Shown piece after piece: positions 6,216-12,777 of a stretch of DNA of 14,401 nt. Source of the stretch: Pseudomonadota bacterium (GTDB lineage Bacteria > Pseudomonadota > Gammaproteobacteria > Burkholderiales > Burkholderiaceae_B); the NCBI GenBank assembly GCA_023388835.1, contig JAEWFK010000098.1:1-14401 (forward strand), written 5' to 3'. The notes beneath the pieces were generated by a model. The model saw only the letters and a list, made by a program, of their open reading frames with translations. It made no database searches and had not been told where the DNA came from. Position 1 is the first letter of the stretch, and every line of letters starts with the position of its first letter. Both the position numbers and the translations under genes were made by a program.

Positions 6216-7472
6216 TTGAAAGTCCTCATCGTCGGCGCAGGCATAGGCGGCCTGACACTCGCCCTCATGCTGAAGCAGCGCGGCATTGAATGCGAAATCC
6301 ACGAAAGCGTCCGCGAGCTCAAGCCGCTGGGCGTGGGCATCAATCTATTGCCCCACGCCGCGGTTGAGCTTCAGCAACTGGGCCTGTTGCCGCTGCTCGC
6401 GGAGCAGGCGGTGGAAACGTCCGCTCTGCACTACTACAACCTGCATGGCCAGAAGATCTGGGAGGAACCGCGTGGCGTGGCGGCCGGCTACCCCGTACCT
6501 CAGTTCTCGATTCATCGCGGAACCTTGCAGATGCAGCTCGCGGCAAACGTGCTCGAACGTCTCGGAGCCGAGCGCCTGCATACCGGTTCGGCCTTCGAGT
6601 CGCTGGAACAGGACGGCACCGGCGTCACCGCATACTTCCGGAATCGGCACACCGGCGAACGCATCAGCCGCCGTGCCGATATCCTGATCGCGGCGGACGG
6701 TATCCATTCCGCCGTACGCCGTCACTTCCATGGCGAAGGCGACGCCCTGCGTTATTCCGGCCGCATGCTGTGGCGCGCCGTGACGGAAGCCGACCCCTAT
6801 CTTGACGGCCGCACGATGTTCATGGCGGGCCACCAGGACCAGAAGTTCGTCTGCTACCCCATCTCGGAGCCCCTGCGCAAAAAGGGGCGCTCGCTCATCA
6901 ACTGGATTGCCGAGCTGCGCGTGCCGCAGGCCGATCTACCCGCTACGGACTGGAACCGCGAAGTACCGGCAGATGTGTTCGCTGATCGCTTTGCGGACTG
7001 GAAATGGGACTGGATAGACATTCCGCAAATTATTCGCGGCGCCCAGGCCATCTACGAATTCCCGCTGGTCGACAAGGACCCCTTGCCGCGCTGGACCTTC
7101 GAACGCGCCACTTTGATGGGCGACGCCGCGCATCCCATGTATCCGATCGGTTCCAATGGGGCGGCGCAGGCCATCCTGGATGCGCGCTGCCTGGCGGACC
7201 GCCTTCAAGAAGCCTTGGCGGCTCACCGCGATGGCGCCATTGAACTGGCGCTGCGCGAGTATGAAGCCGAGCGCCTGCCCGCCACAGCGGGCATCGTGTT
7301 GCGCAATCGCCTGAATGGCCCTGAACAAGTCATGCAGATCGCGCACGAGCGCGCCCCTGCAGGCTTCGCTCATATTCACGACATCATCGCGCAGGACGAA
7401 CTCGATGCGATTTCGATCCGCTACAAGCGCGTCGCCGGCTTCGATCCGCGCGCACTCACAACGAGGGCTTGA
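6216..7472 (+). CDS. FAD-dependent monooxygenase (class A flavoprotein hydroxylase, PhzS-like)
   Basis: This 418-residue group A flavoprotein monooxygenase should use FAD, NAD(P)H and O2 to hydroxylate a small, probably aromatic, substrate in the cytoplasm. The FAD dinucleotide motif GAGIGG is at 7-12, after a clean beta strand. The DG motif (ILIAADGIHSAVRR, 156-169) and the second FAD motif GDAAHPMYPIGSNGAAQA (302-319) are intact. Segments such as KPLGVGINLLPHA, PQFSIHRGTLQM, INW and DKDPLP resemble PhzS (phenazine-1-carboxylate pathway) more than salicylate or 4-hydroxybenzoate hydroxylases, as I recall them. No phenazine genes are present, so PhzS function is not implied. Translation starts at TTG 6216, with GGGAG six bases upstream; no ATG lies in front of the FAD strand. 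It is the first gene of an operon with a DUF3237 protein (2-base gap) and a Bug receptor, under the MarR palindrome. Confidence 0.9.
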   Translation: MKVLIVGAGIGGLTLALMLKQRGIECEIHESVRELKPLGVGINLLPHAAVELQQLGLLPLLAEQAVETSALHYYNLHGQKIWEEPRGVAAGYPVPQFSIHRGTLQMQLAANVLERLGAERLHTGSAFESLEQDGTGVTAYFRNRHTGERISRRADILIAADGIHSAVRRHFHGEGDALRYSGRMLWRAVTEADPYLDGRTMFMAGHQDQKFVCYPISEPLRKKGRSLINWIAELRVPQADLPATDWNREVPADVFADRFADWKWDWIDIPQIIRGAQAIYEFPLVDKDPLPRWTFERATLMGDAAHPMYPIGSNGAAQAILDARCLADRLQEALAAHRDGAIELALREYEAERLPATAGIVLRNRLNGPEQVMQIAHERAPAGFAHIHDIIAQDELDAISIRYKRVAGFDPRALTTRA

Positions 7473-7474
7473 GA

Positions 7475-7945
7475 ATGAACCCGGACCCGCAAGCCCCCGC
7501 GCTGGAATTCCTGGCGACGCTGAACGTCCAGGTGGCAGACCCCATCGAGGTCGGCCAAGCACCCTTCGGCCGGCGCCGCGTGATCCCGCTCCTGGGAGGA
7601 ACCGTGAGCGGCCCGCGGCTTAAGGGCGCCCTTCTTCCGGGCGGCGCGGATTTCCAGTCGATCCGTTCAGCTACGTTCACGGACATCCATGCCCGCTACG
7701 TAATCGAAACCGACGACGGCGAGCGCATCTACGTGGAGAACACCGGCATACGCACGGGCTCGGCCCAGGACATCGCCGCCATCGCCCGGGGTGAGCCCGT
7801 GGACCCTTCTCGCATCTACTTCCGCAGTTATCCCCGCTTCGAGACCGAAGCCCCAGCATGGCAATGGTTGAACGACCACCTGTTTGTCGGCACGGGAGCG
7901 CGCTATCCCGACCGCGTGGAGCTCAATTTCTTTATCGTCCGCTGA
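7475..7945 (+). CDS. DUF3237 (UPF0311) family protein of unknown function
   Basis: This is a 156-residue protein of the DUF3237 family, whose biochemical role I do not know. It has no signal peptide and no membrane segment. The recognisable blocks are GRRRVIPLLGGTVSGPRLKG (32-51), YVIETDDGERIYVENTG (75-91), YFRSYPRFET (115-124) and NDHLFVGTGAR (133-143); the alternating pattern suggests a small beta-barrel. The start is ATG 7475, with GAGGG seven bases upstream, two bases after the monooxygenase stop, so the two are almost surely co-translated. Such tight linkage suggests it acts on the hydroxylated product (for example isomerization, hydrolysis or binding) or assists the flavoenzyme. That is inference only. 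Confidence 0.85.
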   Translation: MNPDPQAPALEFLATLNVQVADPIEVGQAPFGRRRVIPLLGGTVSGPRLKGALLPGGADFQSIRSATFTDIHARYVIETDDGERIYVENTGIRTGSAQDIAAIARGEPVDPSRIYFRSYPRFETEAPAWQWLNDHLFVGTGARYPDRVELNFFIVR

Positions 7946-7972
7946 ACACATCACAATCATCTGGAGACATGC

Positions 7973-8947
7973 ATGAATCGACTTCCCGCCCGCGCCCGGC
8001 TGATCGCCGCCGTCTGCCTGCTTGCCGCTACGACCGGCGCCGCGGCCGCCTGGCCGGAGCAGCCCGTCCGCCTGACCGTCGGCTTTCCCGGGGGTACGGG
8101 GCCGGACATCGTTGCGCGCACGGTCGGTGAACGTCTGTCCAAGGAACTGGGTCAATCAGTGGTCGTCGAGAACAAGGCAGGCGCCGGCGGGCAGATCGCC
8201 GCGCATTCGGTGGCCAACGCAACGGCCAACGGCTACACCGTGCTGCTGGGAGAAGTAGGCTCCATCAGTATCTCGCCGGAGACGACATCACAGCTGTCCT
8301 ATAAGCCGCTCCAGGATTTCGCCCCCATCACCGAAGCTGTACGCGCCGATTTCGTCCTGGTCACTCCGGCTGATTCACCTTATGCCAATCTGGATTCGTT
8401 CGTGAAGAGCGCCGTCTCCAATTCCGATTCCTTCAACTTTGCGACGTTTGGCGCCGGCACGCCCGGCCATTTCGGCGCCGAGCTCCTGGCCGAAGCCGGC
8501 AAATTCAAGATCGAGCCCATCCATTACCGCTCCACCGGCGACGCAGTGACCGCCATCATCAGCGGTCAGGTCCAAGGCGCCTTCATCACCACAGCGATGG
8601 CGAGCACTCAGGTGGCAGGCGGGAAAATGAAGGGGCTGGCCATCACCGGCGCCGAGCGCAGCAAAATGTTGAAGGATATCCCCACATTCAAGGAACAAGG
8701 CCTGCAGCAGGTGAACTTTGGCGCATGGTTCGCCTTCTTCGCGCCGGCCGGTACGCCAGACGATGTGCTCGATACCCTCAACAAGGGCATCGTCGCAGCC
8801 TTGAACGACGAGCAAGTACGAAGCACGCTGGAAAACGCCGGCTTCGCCATTGTGGGTTCCAGCCGCAAAGAATTGGCCGACCTGCTGGTGCAGGAGCAGA
8901 AGACGTGGTCCAGCGTCGTTCAGAAGACCGGCTTCAGAATCAACTGA
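7973..8947 (+). CDS. Bug-family tripartite tricarboxylate transporter substrate-binding protein
   Basis: This is a 324-residue periplasmic solute receptor of the Bug/TctC family. It has a Sec signal peptide of about 26 residues (Arg-containing N terminus, hydrophobic core, cleavage likely after the AAAA run before WPEQPV). Family blocks follow: VRLTVGFPGGTGPDIVARTV, QSVVVENKAGAGGQIAA, DFAPITEAV, FGAGTPGHFGAELL, YRSTGDAVTAIISGQV, and the C-terminal FFAPAGTPDDVLDTLN. Bug proteins usually bind small carboxylates or amides, and many have no dedicated membrane partner. None (TctA/TctB) is visible here, so it may share a transporter or serve as a sensor. ATG 7973 has GGAG six bases upstream; an overlapping ATG at 7969 is out of frame. 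It is the last gene of the monooxygenase operon, 27 bases after DUF3237. Its 3' end overlaps convergent tatD by eight bases. Confidence 0.93.
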   Translation: MNRLPARARLIAAVCLLAATTGAAAAWPEQPVRLTVGFPGGTGPDIVARTVGERLSKELGQSVVVENKAGAGGQIAAHSVANATANGYTVLLGEVGSISISPETTSQLSYKPLQDFAPITEAVRADFVLVTPADSPYANLDSFVKSAVSNSDSFNFATFGAGTPGHFGAELLAEAGKFKIEPIHYRSTGDAVTAIISGQVQGAFITTAMASTQVAGGKMKGLAITGAERSKMLKDIPTFKEQGLQQVNFGAWFAFFAPAGTPDDVLDTLNKGIVAALNDEQVRSTLENAGFAIVGSSRKELADLLVQEQKTWSSVVQKTGFRIN

Positions 8948-9761
8948 TCACCCTGCGGACTGATAATCCAGGAAGCGCGCGCTGGGCATTGCGCCCGGTG
9001 TGCGCCACGACTTCTTCATAAGACAAAGCGCGCAGCTTGGCCAGTTCACGGCCAATACGCGCCACGTGCGCGGGTTCATTGCGTGGCCGCTCACCGCCCG
9101 GCTTGCCGAGCCATGCCGGAGGAATATCCGGCGCATCGGTCTCCAGCACCAAGGCGTCCAGCGGCAGCCGGGCGGCCAGCCGCCGGATCTGCAGCGCCCG
9201 TTCGAAAGTCATGGCGCCCCCGATTCCCAGTACGAAACCCAGATCGATGAACTGCCCCGCCTGCTGGAAGCTGCCGTTGAAGGCATGCGCGATACCGGTC
9301 ACCGATGCATGGCGGCGCAGATGCTTCAAGATGTCGTCCTGAGAACGACGGACATGGACGACGACGGGAAGCCCGAACTGTTTGGCCAGGCCCAGCTGGG
9401 CATCGAAGAAGGCCTCCTGCCGCTCCCGCATGACAGGTTCCTTGAGCGCCGGCACGAAGAAATCCAGACCGATCTCTCCGATACCAAGAAATCGCTCGTC
9501 TTCCATGGCTGCGTCGATACATTCTTCGAGCACTTGAAGATCTTCGTCTTGCGCATCCGGTATGGCGACCGGGTGTATGCCCAGGGTGTAATAGCCACCG
9601 GCAAACCCTCGGGCAAGGCTTTGAACGGCGTCAAAATTGGCGCGTTCGACCGCCGGGATCACAATGGCTCCGACCCCGGCACGCCCGGCACGCTCGATCA
9701 CGGCCTCACGATCGGCTAGAAATTCGACGGCGTCCAGATGACAGTGTGTGTCGATCAGCAT
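8940..9761 (-). CDS. tatD: TatD family metal-dependent hydrolase (DNase)
   Basis: This is a 273-residue TIM-barrel amidohydrolase-fold enzyme of the TatD/YcfH family; characterised members are metal-dependent 3'-5' exonucleases linked to DNA repair and turnover. All expected metal ligands are visible: THCHLD (H6, H8), GEIGLDFF (E96), VVHVRRS (H136), GIAHAFNGS (H159) and LETDAPDIPP (D209). GIHP at 61-64 is also typical. The ATG at 9761 is chosen because AAGGAGA lies just upstream and MLIDTHCHLD is the family's true N terminus. An in-frame ATG at 9821 would add 20 unneeded residues. It is downstream of lolD (60-base gap, no terminator seen) on the same strand, so a lolC-lolD-tatD transcript is likely. 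The name follows the family; YcfH-type paralogues have the same look. Confidence 0.92.
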   Translation of the reverse strand: MLIDTHCHLDAVEFLADREAVIERAGRAGVGAIVIPAVERANFDAVQSLARGFAGGYYTLGIHPVAIPDAQDEDLQVLEECIDAAMEDERFLGIGEIGLDFFVPALKEPVMRERQEAFFDAQLGLAKQFGLPVVVHVRRSQDDILKHLRRHASVTGIAHAFNGSFQQAGQFIDLGFVLGIGGAMTFERALQIRRLAARLPLDALVLETDAPDIPPAWLGKPGGERPRNEPAHVARIGRELAKLRALSYEEVVAHTGRNAQRALPGLSVRRVIS

Positions 9762-9821
9762 TTCGTCTCCTTCCCTGGCGAAATATGCATGACCGGGGCG
9801 AACGCAGGCGGGGATCCGCAA

Positions 9822-10526
9822 TCAGACGCCCGAAGTTTCGGCGAGTCGCCCCTTCTCGATGTACAGCTGCCGGTGCGCCAAAGCAGCCAGCGCCGGGTCG
9901 TGTGTGACGATGGCCAGGGCCGTGCCGAATTCGCGATTCACCTTCATCAACAGCTCGAACATGCTTTCTGCAGTATAGCGGTCCAGGTTACCCGTGGGCT
10001 CGTCAGCCAGTACGCAGCCTGGCCGGGTCACCAAGGCGCGCGCCAGGGCCACGCGCTGGCGTTCACCGCCGGAGAGCTGTCCCGGGTAATGCTCCATGCG
10101 GTGCTCCAGGCCGACCTGGGTGAGTATTTCCCGCGCCTGTTCACGGGCCGCGCCCCGCTTCTCGCGGCGAACGATGAGCGGCATGGCAACGTTGTCCACC
10201 GCTGAAAACTCCGGCAGTAGATGGTGGAACTGGTACACGAAGCCCAGACGCTGATTGCGCAGACGACTGCGGGCGGTTTCGCCCAGGCCGTCGCTAGGCT
10301 GGCCATCGACTTCAACATGGCCGGAGGTAGGCGTATCCAGCAGACCCAGCAGGTGCAGCAGCGTGCTTTTGCCTGAACCCGACGCCCCCACGATCGCGAC
10401 CATCTCGCCTGCGCCAATATGCAGGCTCACATCGCGCAGGACTTCCACCGTGGCGCCGCCCTCGGTATAGCGCTTGACCAGATTGACGGCTTTCAACACA
10501 TGGGGGGCAATTTGACGTTCAATCAT
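9822..10526 (-). CDS. lolD: Lipoprotein-releasing ABC transporter ATP-binding protein LolD
   Basis: This 234-residue ATPase powers release of outer-membrane lipoproteins from the inner membrane to the chaperone LolA. The motifs are complete: Walker A GASGSGKST (47-55), Q-loop Q99 in YQFHHLLPEF, which is the LolD-type sequence after the Q-loop, signature LSGGERQR (151-158), Walker B CVLADEPTGNLD (171-182) and switch His in VTHD (H209). The ATG at 10526 overlaps the stop of the permease gene by eight bases, indicating translational coupling. FtsE and MacB have similar motifs, but the permease next door fixes the assignment. Confidence 0.94.
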   Translation of the reverse strand: MIERQIAPHVLKAVNLVKRYTEGGATVEVLRDVSLHIGAGEMVAIVGASGSGKSTLLHLLGLLDTPTSGHVEVDGQPSDGLGETARSRLRNQRLGFVYQFHHLLPEFSAVDNVAMPLIVRREKRGAAREQAREILTQVGLEHRMEHYPGQLSGGERQRVALARALVTRPGCVLADEPTGNLDRYTAESMFELLMKVNREFGTALAIVTHDPALAALAHRQLYIEKGRLAETSGV

Positions 10527-11790
10527 GGCGCAGTACCTGTGCCGGCTGCAGGCCCGATGCCCGCCAGCTCGGATAAAGGGTCGCCAGCAGGGAAAGCGCG
10601 AGCGAGGTCACGGCAACCACGGTGATATCGCTGGCCTGGGGCTCGGAAGGCAGCTCGCTGATGAAATAGATCTGCTGCGGAAGGAATTCAATATTCAGCG
10701 ATCGTTCGATGAACGGCACGATGACATCGATATTGAACGCCACCAGCATACCCAGTCCCACGCCCAGCACCGTACCTACCACGCCGATCAGGCTGCCCTG
10801 CACCAGAAAAATCCGGCCGATCTCGCGCGGCGTTGCGCCGATGCTGCGCAGAATGGCAATGTCCGAACGCTTGTCCTTGACCGCCATGACCAGAGACGAG
10901 AGCAGATTGAAGGCCGCCACCGCAACGATCAAGGTCAGGATGATGAACATCATGCGCTTCTCGGTCTGTACGGCGGCAAACCAGGTGCGATTGTTCTGGG
11001 TCCAGTCCTGCGCCCGCAAACCCTGGGGCAGCGCCGCCTCCAGCCGCCGCGCAACAGCGGGCGCTTCCTGCATCTCCGCGATACGAAGGCGCACGCCGCT
11101 GTTGCCGCTATCGCGGAACACGCGCGCAGCGTCTTCCACGTTCAGAAAAGCCAACGCGGCATCGTATTCGTAGTGCCCCGTGGAGAACTCGCCCACCACC
11201 GTGAACTGCCGCATGCGCGGCGTGAAGCCGGCGGGCGAAATCGAACCCTGCGGCGCCAGCACCATGATGGTGTCGCCCGGGCTCACGCCCAGCGACCGTG
11301 CCAGTTGTGAACCCAGCGCGATGCCGAAGCTGCCCGGCGCAAGCGCTCGGATATTGCCCGAAAGAAACTGGCCGGAAAGCTCGGACACCTGATCTTCAAG
11401 CGCAGGGTCGATTCCGCGCAACTGCACGCCTTGCAGGGCCTGGCCGCGCGCGACCATGCCCTGCGCCGCCACGAAAGGCGCTGCGCCCTGCACCGCCGGA
11501 TCGGCGCTCGCCTGATCGGCAAGATCCTTCCAGGCGGCCAGCATATCTTCGTGGGGCACGCCCGGAGCGTAGAGCTCGATATGCGGCAGCACTGAAAGCA
11601 TGCGATCACGGACCTGCACCTGAAAACCGTTCATGACCGACAACACGATGATGAGCGCCGCCACGCCCAGCGCAATGCCGGCCATGGAGCTGGCTGCAAT
11701 GAAGGACACAAAACGGTCGCCCGAACGGCCTCGGCGGCGCGAGCGGGCCAACCCAGCGTAGCGCGCGCCTATCCATAATTCATAAGACAT
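10519..11790 (-). CDS. lolC: Lipoprotein-releasing ABC transporter permease, LolC/LolE family (possible LolF-type)
   Basis: This is a 423-residue inner-membrane permease of the lipoprotein sorting system. Its topology is the family's: a short cytoplasmic start (ELWIGARYAGLARSRRRG), TM1 at about 27-53, a periplasmic domain of about 230 residues, then TM2-TM4 between about 285 and 410. The cytoplasmic coupling segment DKRSDIAILRSIGATPREIG follows TM2, and the protein ends WRASGLQPAQVLRHD. Only one permease gene lies beside lolD, whereas E. coli has separate lolC and lolE. A single protein would have to work as a homodimer, the arrangement called LolF in some bacteria. The ATG at 11790 has a modest GGTGG upstream. 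Its promoter must lie within or beyond the 5' end of the divergent gene, because the gap is only 33 bases. Confidence 0.92.
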   Translation of the reverse strand: MSYELWIGARYAGLARSRRRGRSGDRFVSFIAASSMAGIALGVAALIIVLSVMNGFQVQVRDRMLSVLPHIELYAPGVPHEDMLAAWKDLADQASADPAVQGAAPFVAAQGMVARGQALQGVQLRGIDPALEDQVSELSGQFLSGNIRALAPGSFGIALGSQLARSLGVSPGDTIMVLAPQGSISPAGFTPRMRQFTVVGEFSTGHYEYDAALAFLNVEDAARVFRDSGNSGVRLRIAEMQEAPAVARRLEAALPQGLRAQDWTQNNRTWFAAVQTEKRMMFIILTLIVAVAAFNLLSSLVMAVKDKRSDIAILRSIGATPREIGRIFLVQGSLIGVVGTVLGVGLGMLVAFNIDVIVPFIERSLNIEFLPQQIYFISELPSEPQASDITVVAVTSLALSLLATLYPSWRASGLQPAQVLRHD

Positions 11791-11819
11791 GCTTTGGAGC
11801 CACCTTGATCGATAAACAC

Positions 11820-11825
11820 TACAAT
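11820..11825 (+). promoter_or_regulatory. Candidate -10 element overlapping the first ATG of the RpfE-like gene
   Basis: TACAAT matches TATAAT at five of six positions. A start point six to eight bases on would fall at the second in-frame ATG (11833), giving a leaderless message. No good -35 box at 16-18 bases is present, so this is tentative. Confidence 0.3.
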
Positions 11826-12777
11826 GCGTCGAATGCAGATCGTACTACCTGGCGCGCTGCCCGACGCAGCGATCGCGCAAGAGCTCGCCTCCCACATGGA
11901 AAAAATGGCGCCCCGTTTCACGGGATGGCTGGAGCGCGCCCGGGTGAGCACCACGTCTGCCAAGCCGGCTGACACATTCTGCACGCCTTATGAATACTGG
12001 ATGCTGCAGCATCGCGGCTTCCAGGCCTTGCCGGATGAACGCGCGGCTGCCGGGCTGGCGGCACTCTTCGCCCTGGAAACCGATACACCGGCCGCAGCAG
12101 ACGAGAGCCTGTGGCTGGCCCAATTGGTGCATGTCGCCCCCGCCCGCGACGGCGCCGCGCTGATACCTGCCAGCGAGCTGGAAATCCAGGCGGATGAGAG
12201 CGCGGCCCTGTTCGAATCGGCCAGGGAAACCTTCGAAGGCACCGGCTTCTGCGCCACGCCCTTCGACACGACGCACTGGCGCATCGTTCTTCCCGACGGG
12301 TACAGGCCGGCCTGTGCGAGTCCCGCTCTGGTCAGTATCACGTCGGTCAACGATTGGTGGACCCAGGATGTCGGGGGCCGCCCCTGGCGGCGGCTGATCA
12401 ACGAGCTTCAGATGCTCTGGTTTGATCATCCCGTGAGTCAGCAACGCGAGGCGCGCGGACTGCGGGCGGTGAACAGTCTGTGGCTGTATGGCGGCGCCCC
12501 GCTGTCGCGTTTCGCTCAAGCGCAACCGGCCGGGCAAGCCGCGCCGCGCGTACTGCGAGGCCTGCAGGGCCCCGCCCTGGTGCAGGATTGGGGAAGCTGG
12601 CTTCAAGAGCTGGAGCGGCTGGATCGTGAGACGTTCAGCGAGTTCGCGGACATGCCGGAACTGGTGCTGATGGGCAATGATCGTATCGTGGAAACTTCGC
12701 CTGGTCGCAAGGGGCTCCTTGCCAGGTTCTTAGGTGGAAAGCAGGAATGGAAGCAATGGTGGTCCGGCCGCAACTGA
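11824..12777 (+). CDS. RpfE-like / phosphoglycerate-mutase-like family protein, function unknown
   Basis: This 317-residue cytoplasmic protein has no signal peptide or membrane helix. I recognise it as the family annotated in proteobacteria as RpfE-type regulator or 'cofactor-independent phosphoglycerate mutase-like', often found near recJ. The diagnostic part is the central block LINELQMLWFDHPVSQQREA (191-210), continuing RGLRAVNSLWLYGGAPL. IVLPGALP near the N terminus and the WW-rich end (EWKQWWSGRN) also fit. I see no complete metal-binding set that would prove mutase activity, so the enzymatic label should be treated as unproven. Starts are ATG 11824 or ATG 11833 (MQIVLPG). Neither has a Shine-Dalgarno sequence, and a -10-like TACAAT overlaps the first one. 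It is divergent from lolC, and its 3' end overlaps recJ by about 31 bases, so the two are probably co-transcribed. Confidence 0.8.
   Translation: MRRMQIVLPGALPDAAIAQELASHMEKMAPRFTGWLERARVSTTSAKPADTFCTPYEYWMLQHRGFQALPDERAAAGLAALFALETDTPAAADESLWLAQLVHVAPARDGAALIPASELEIQADESAALFESARETFEGTGFCATPFDTTHWRIVLPDGYRPACASPALVSITSVNDWWTQDVGGRPWRRLINELQMLWFDHPVSQQREARGLRAVNSLWLYGGAPLSRFAQAQPAGQAAPRVLRGLQGPALVQDWGSWLQELERLDRETFSEFADMPELVLMGNDRIVETSPGRKGLLARFLGGKQEWKQWWSGRN

Noticed and set aside
6216..7472. Calling the monooxygenase phzS or a phenazine pathway gene
   Set aside because: The resemblance is at family level and no phenazine biosynthesis genes accompany it, so naming a substrate would be a guess.
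7958..8060. Lipoprotein signal for the Bug receptor because of Cys15
   Set aside because: The residues before the Cys (AAV) do not form a lipobox, and the hydrophobic core continues beyond it, so a normal Sec-cleaved signal fits better.
11845..12606. Minus-strand open frame of 253 codons opposite the RpfE-like gene
   Set aside because: It has no recognisable family, and the plus-strand frame has conserved family blocks and abuts recJ.
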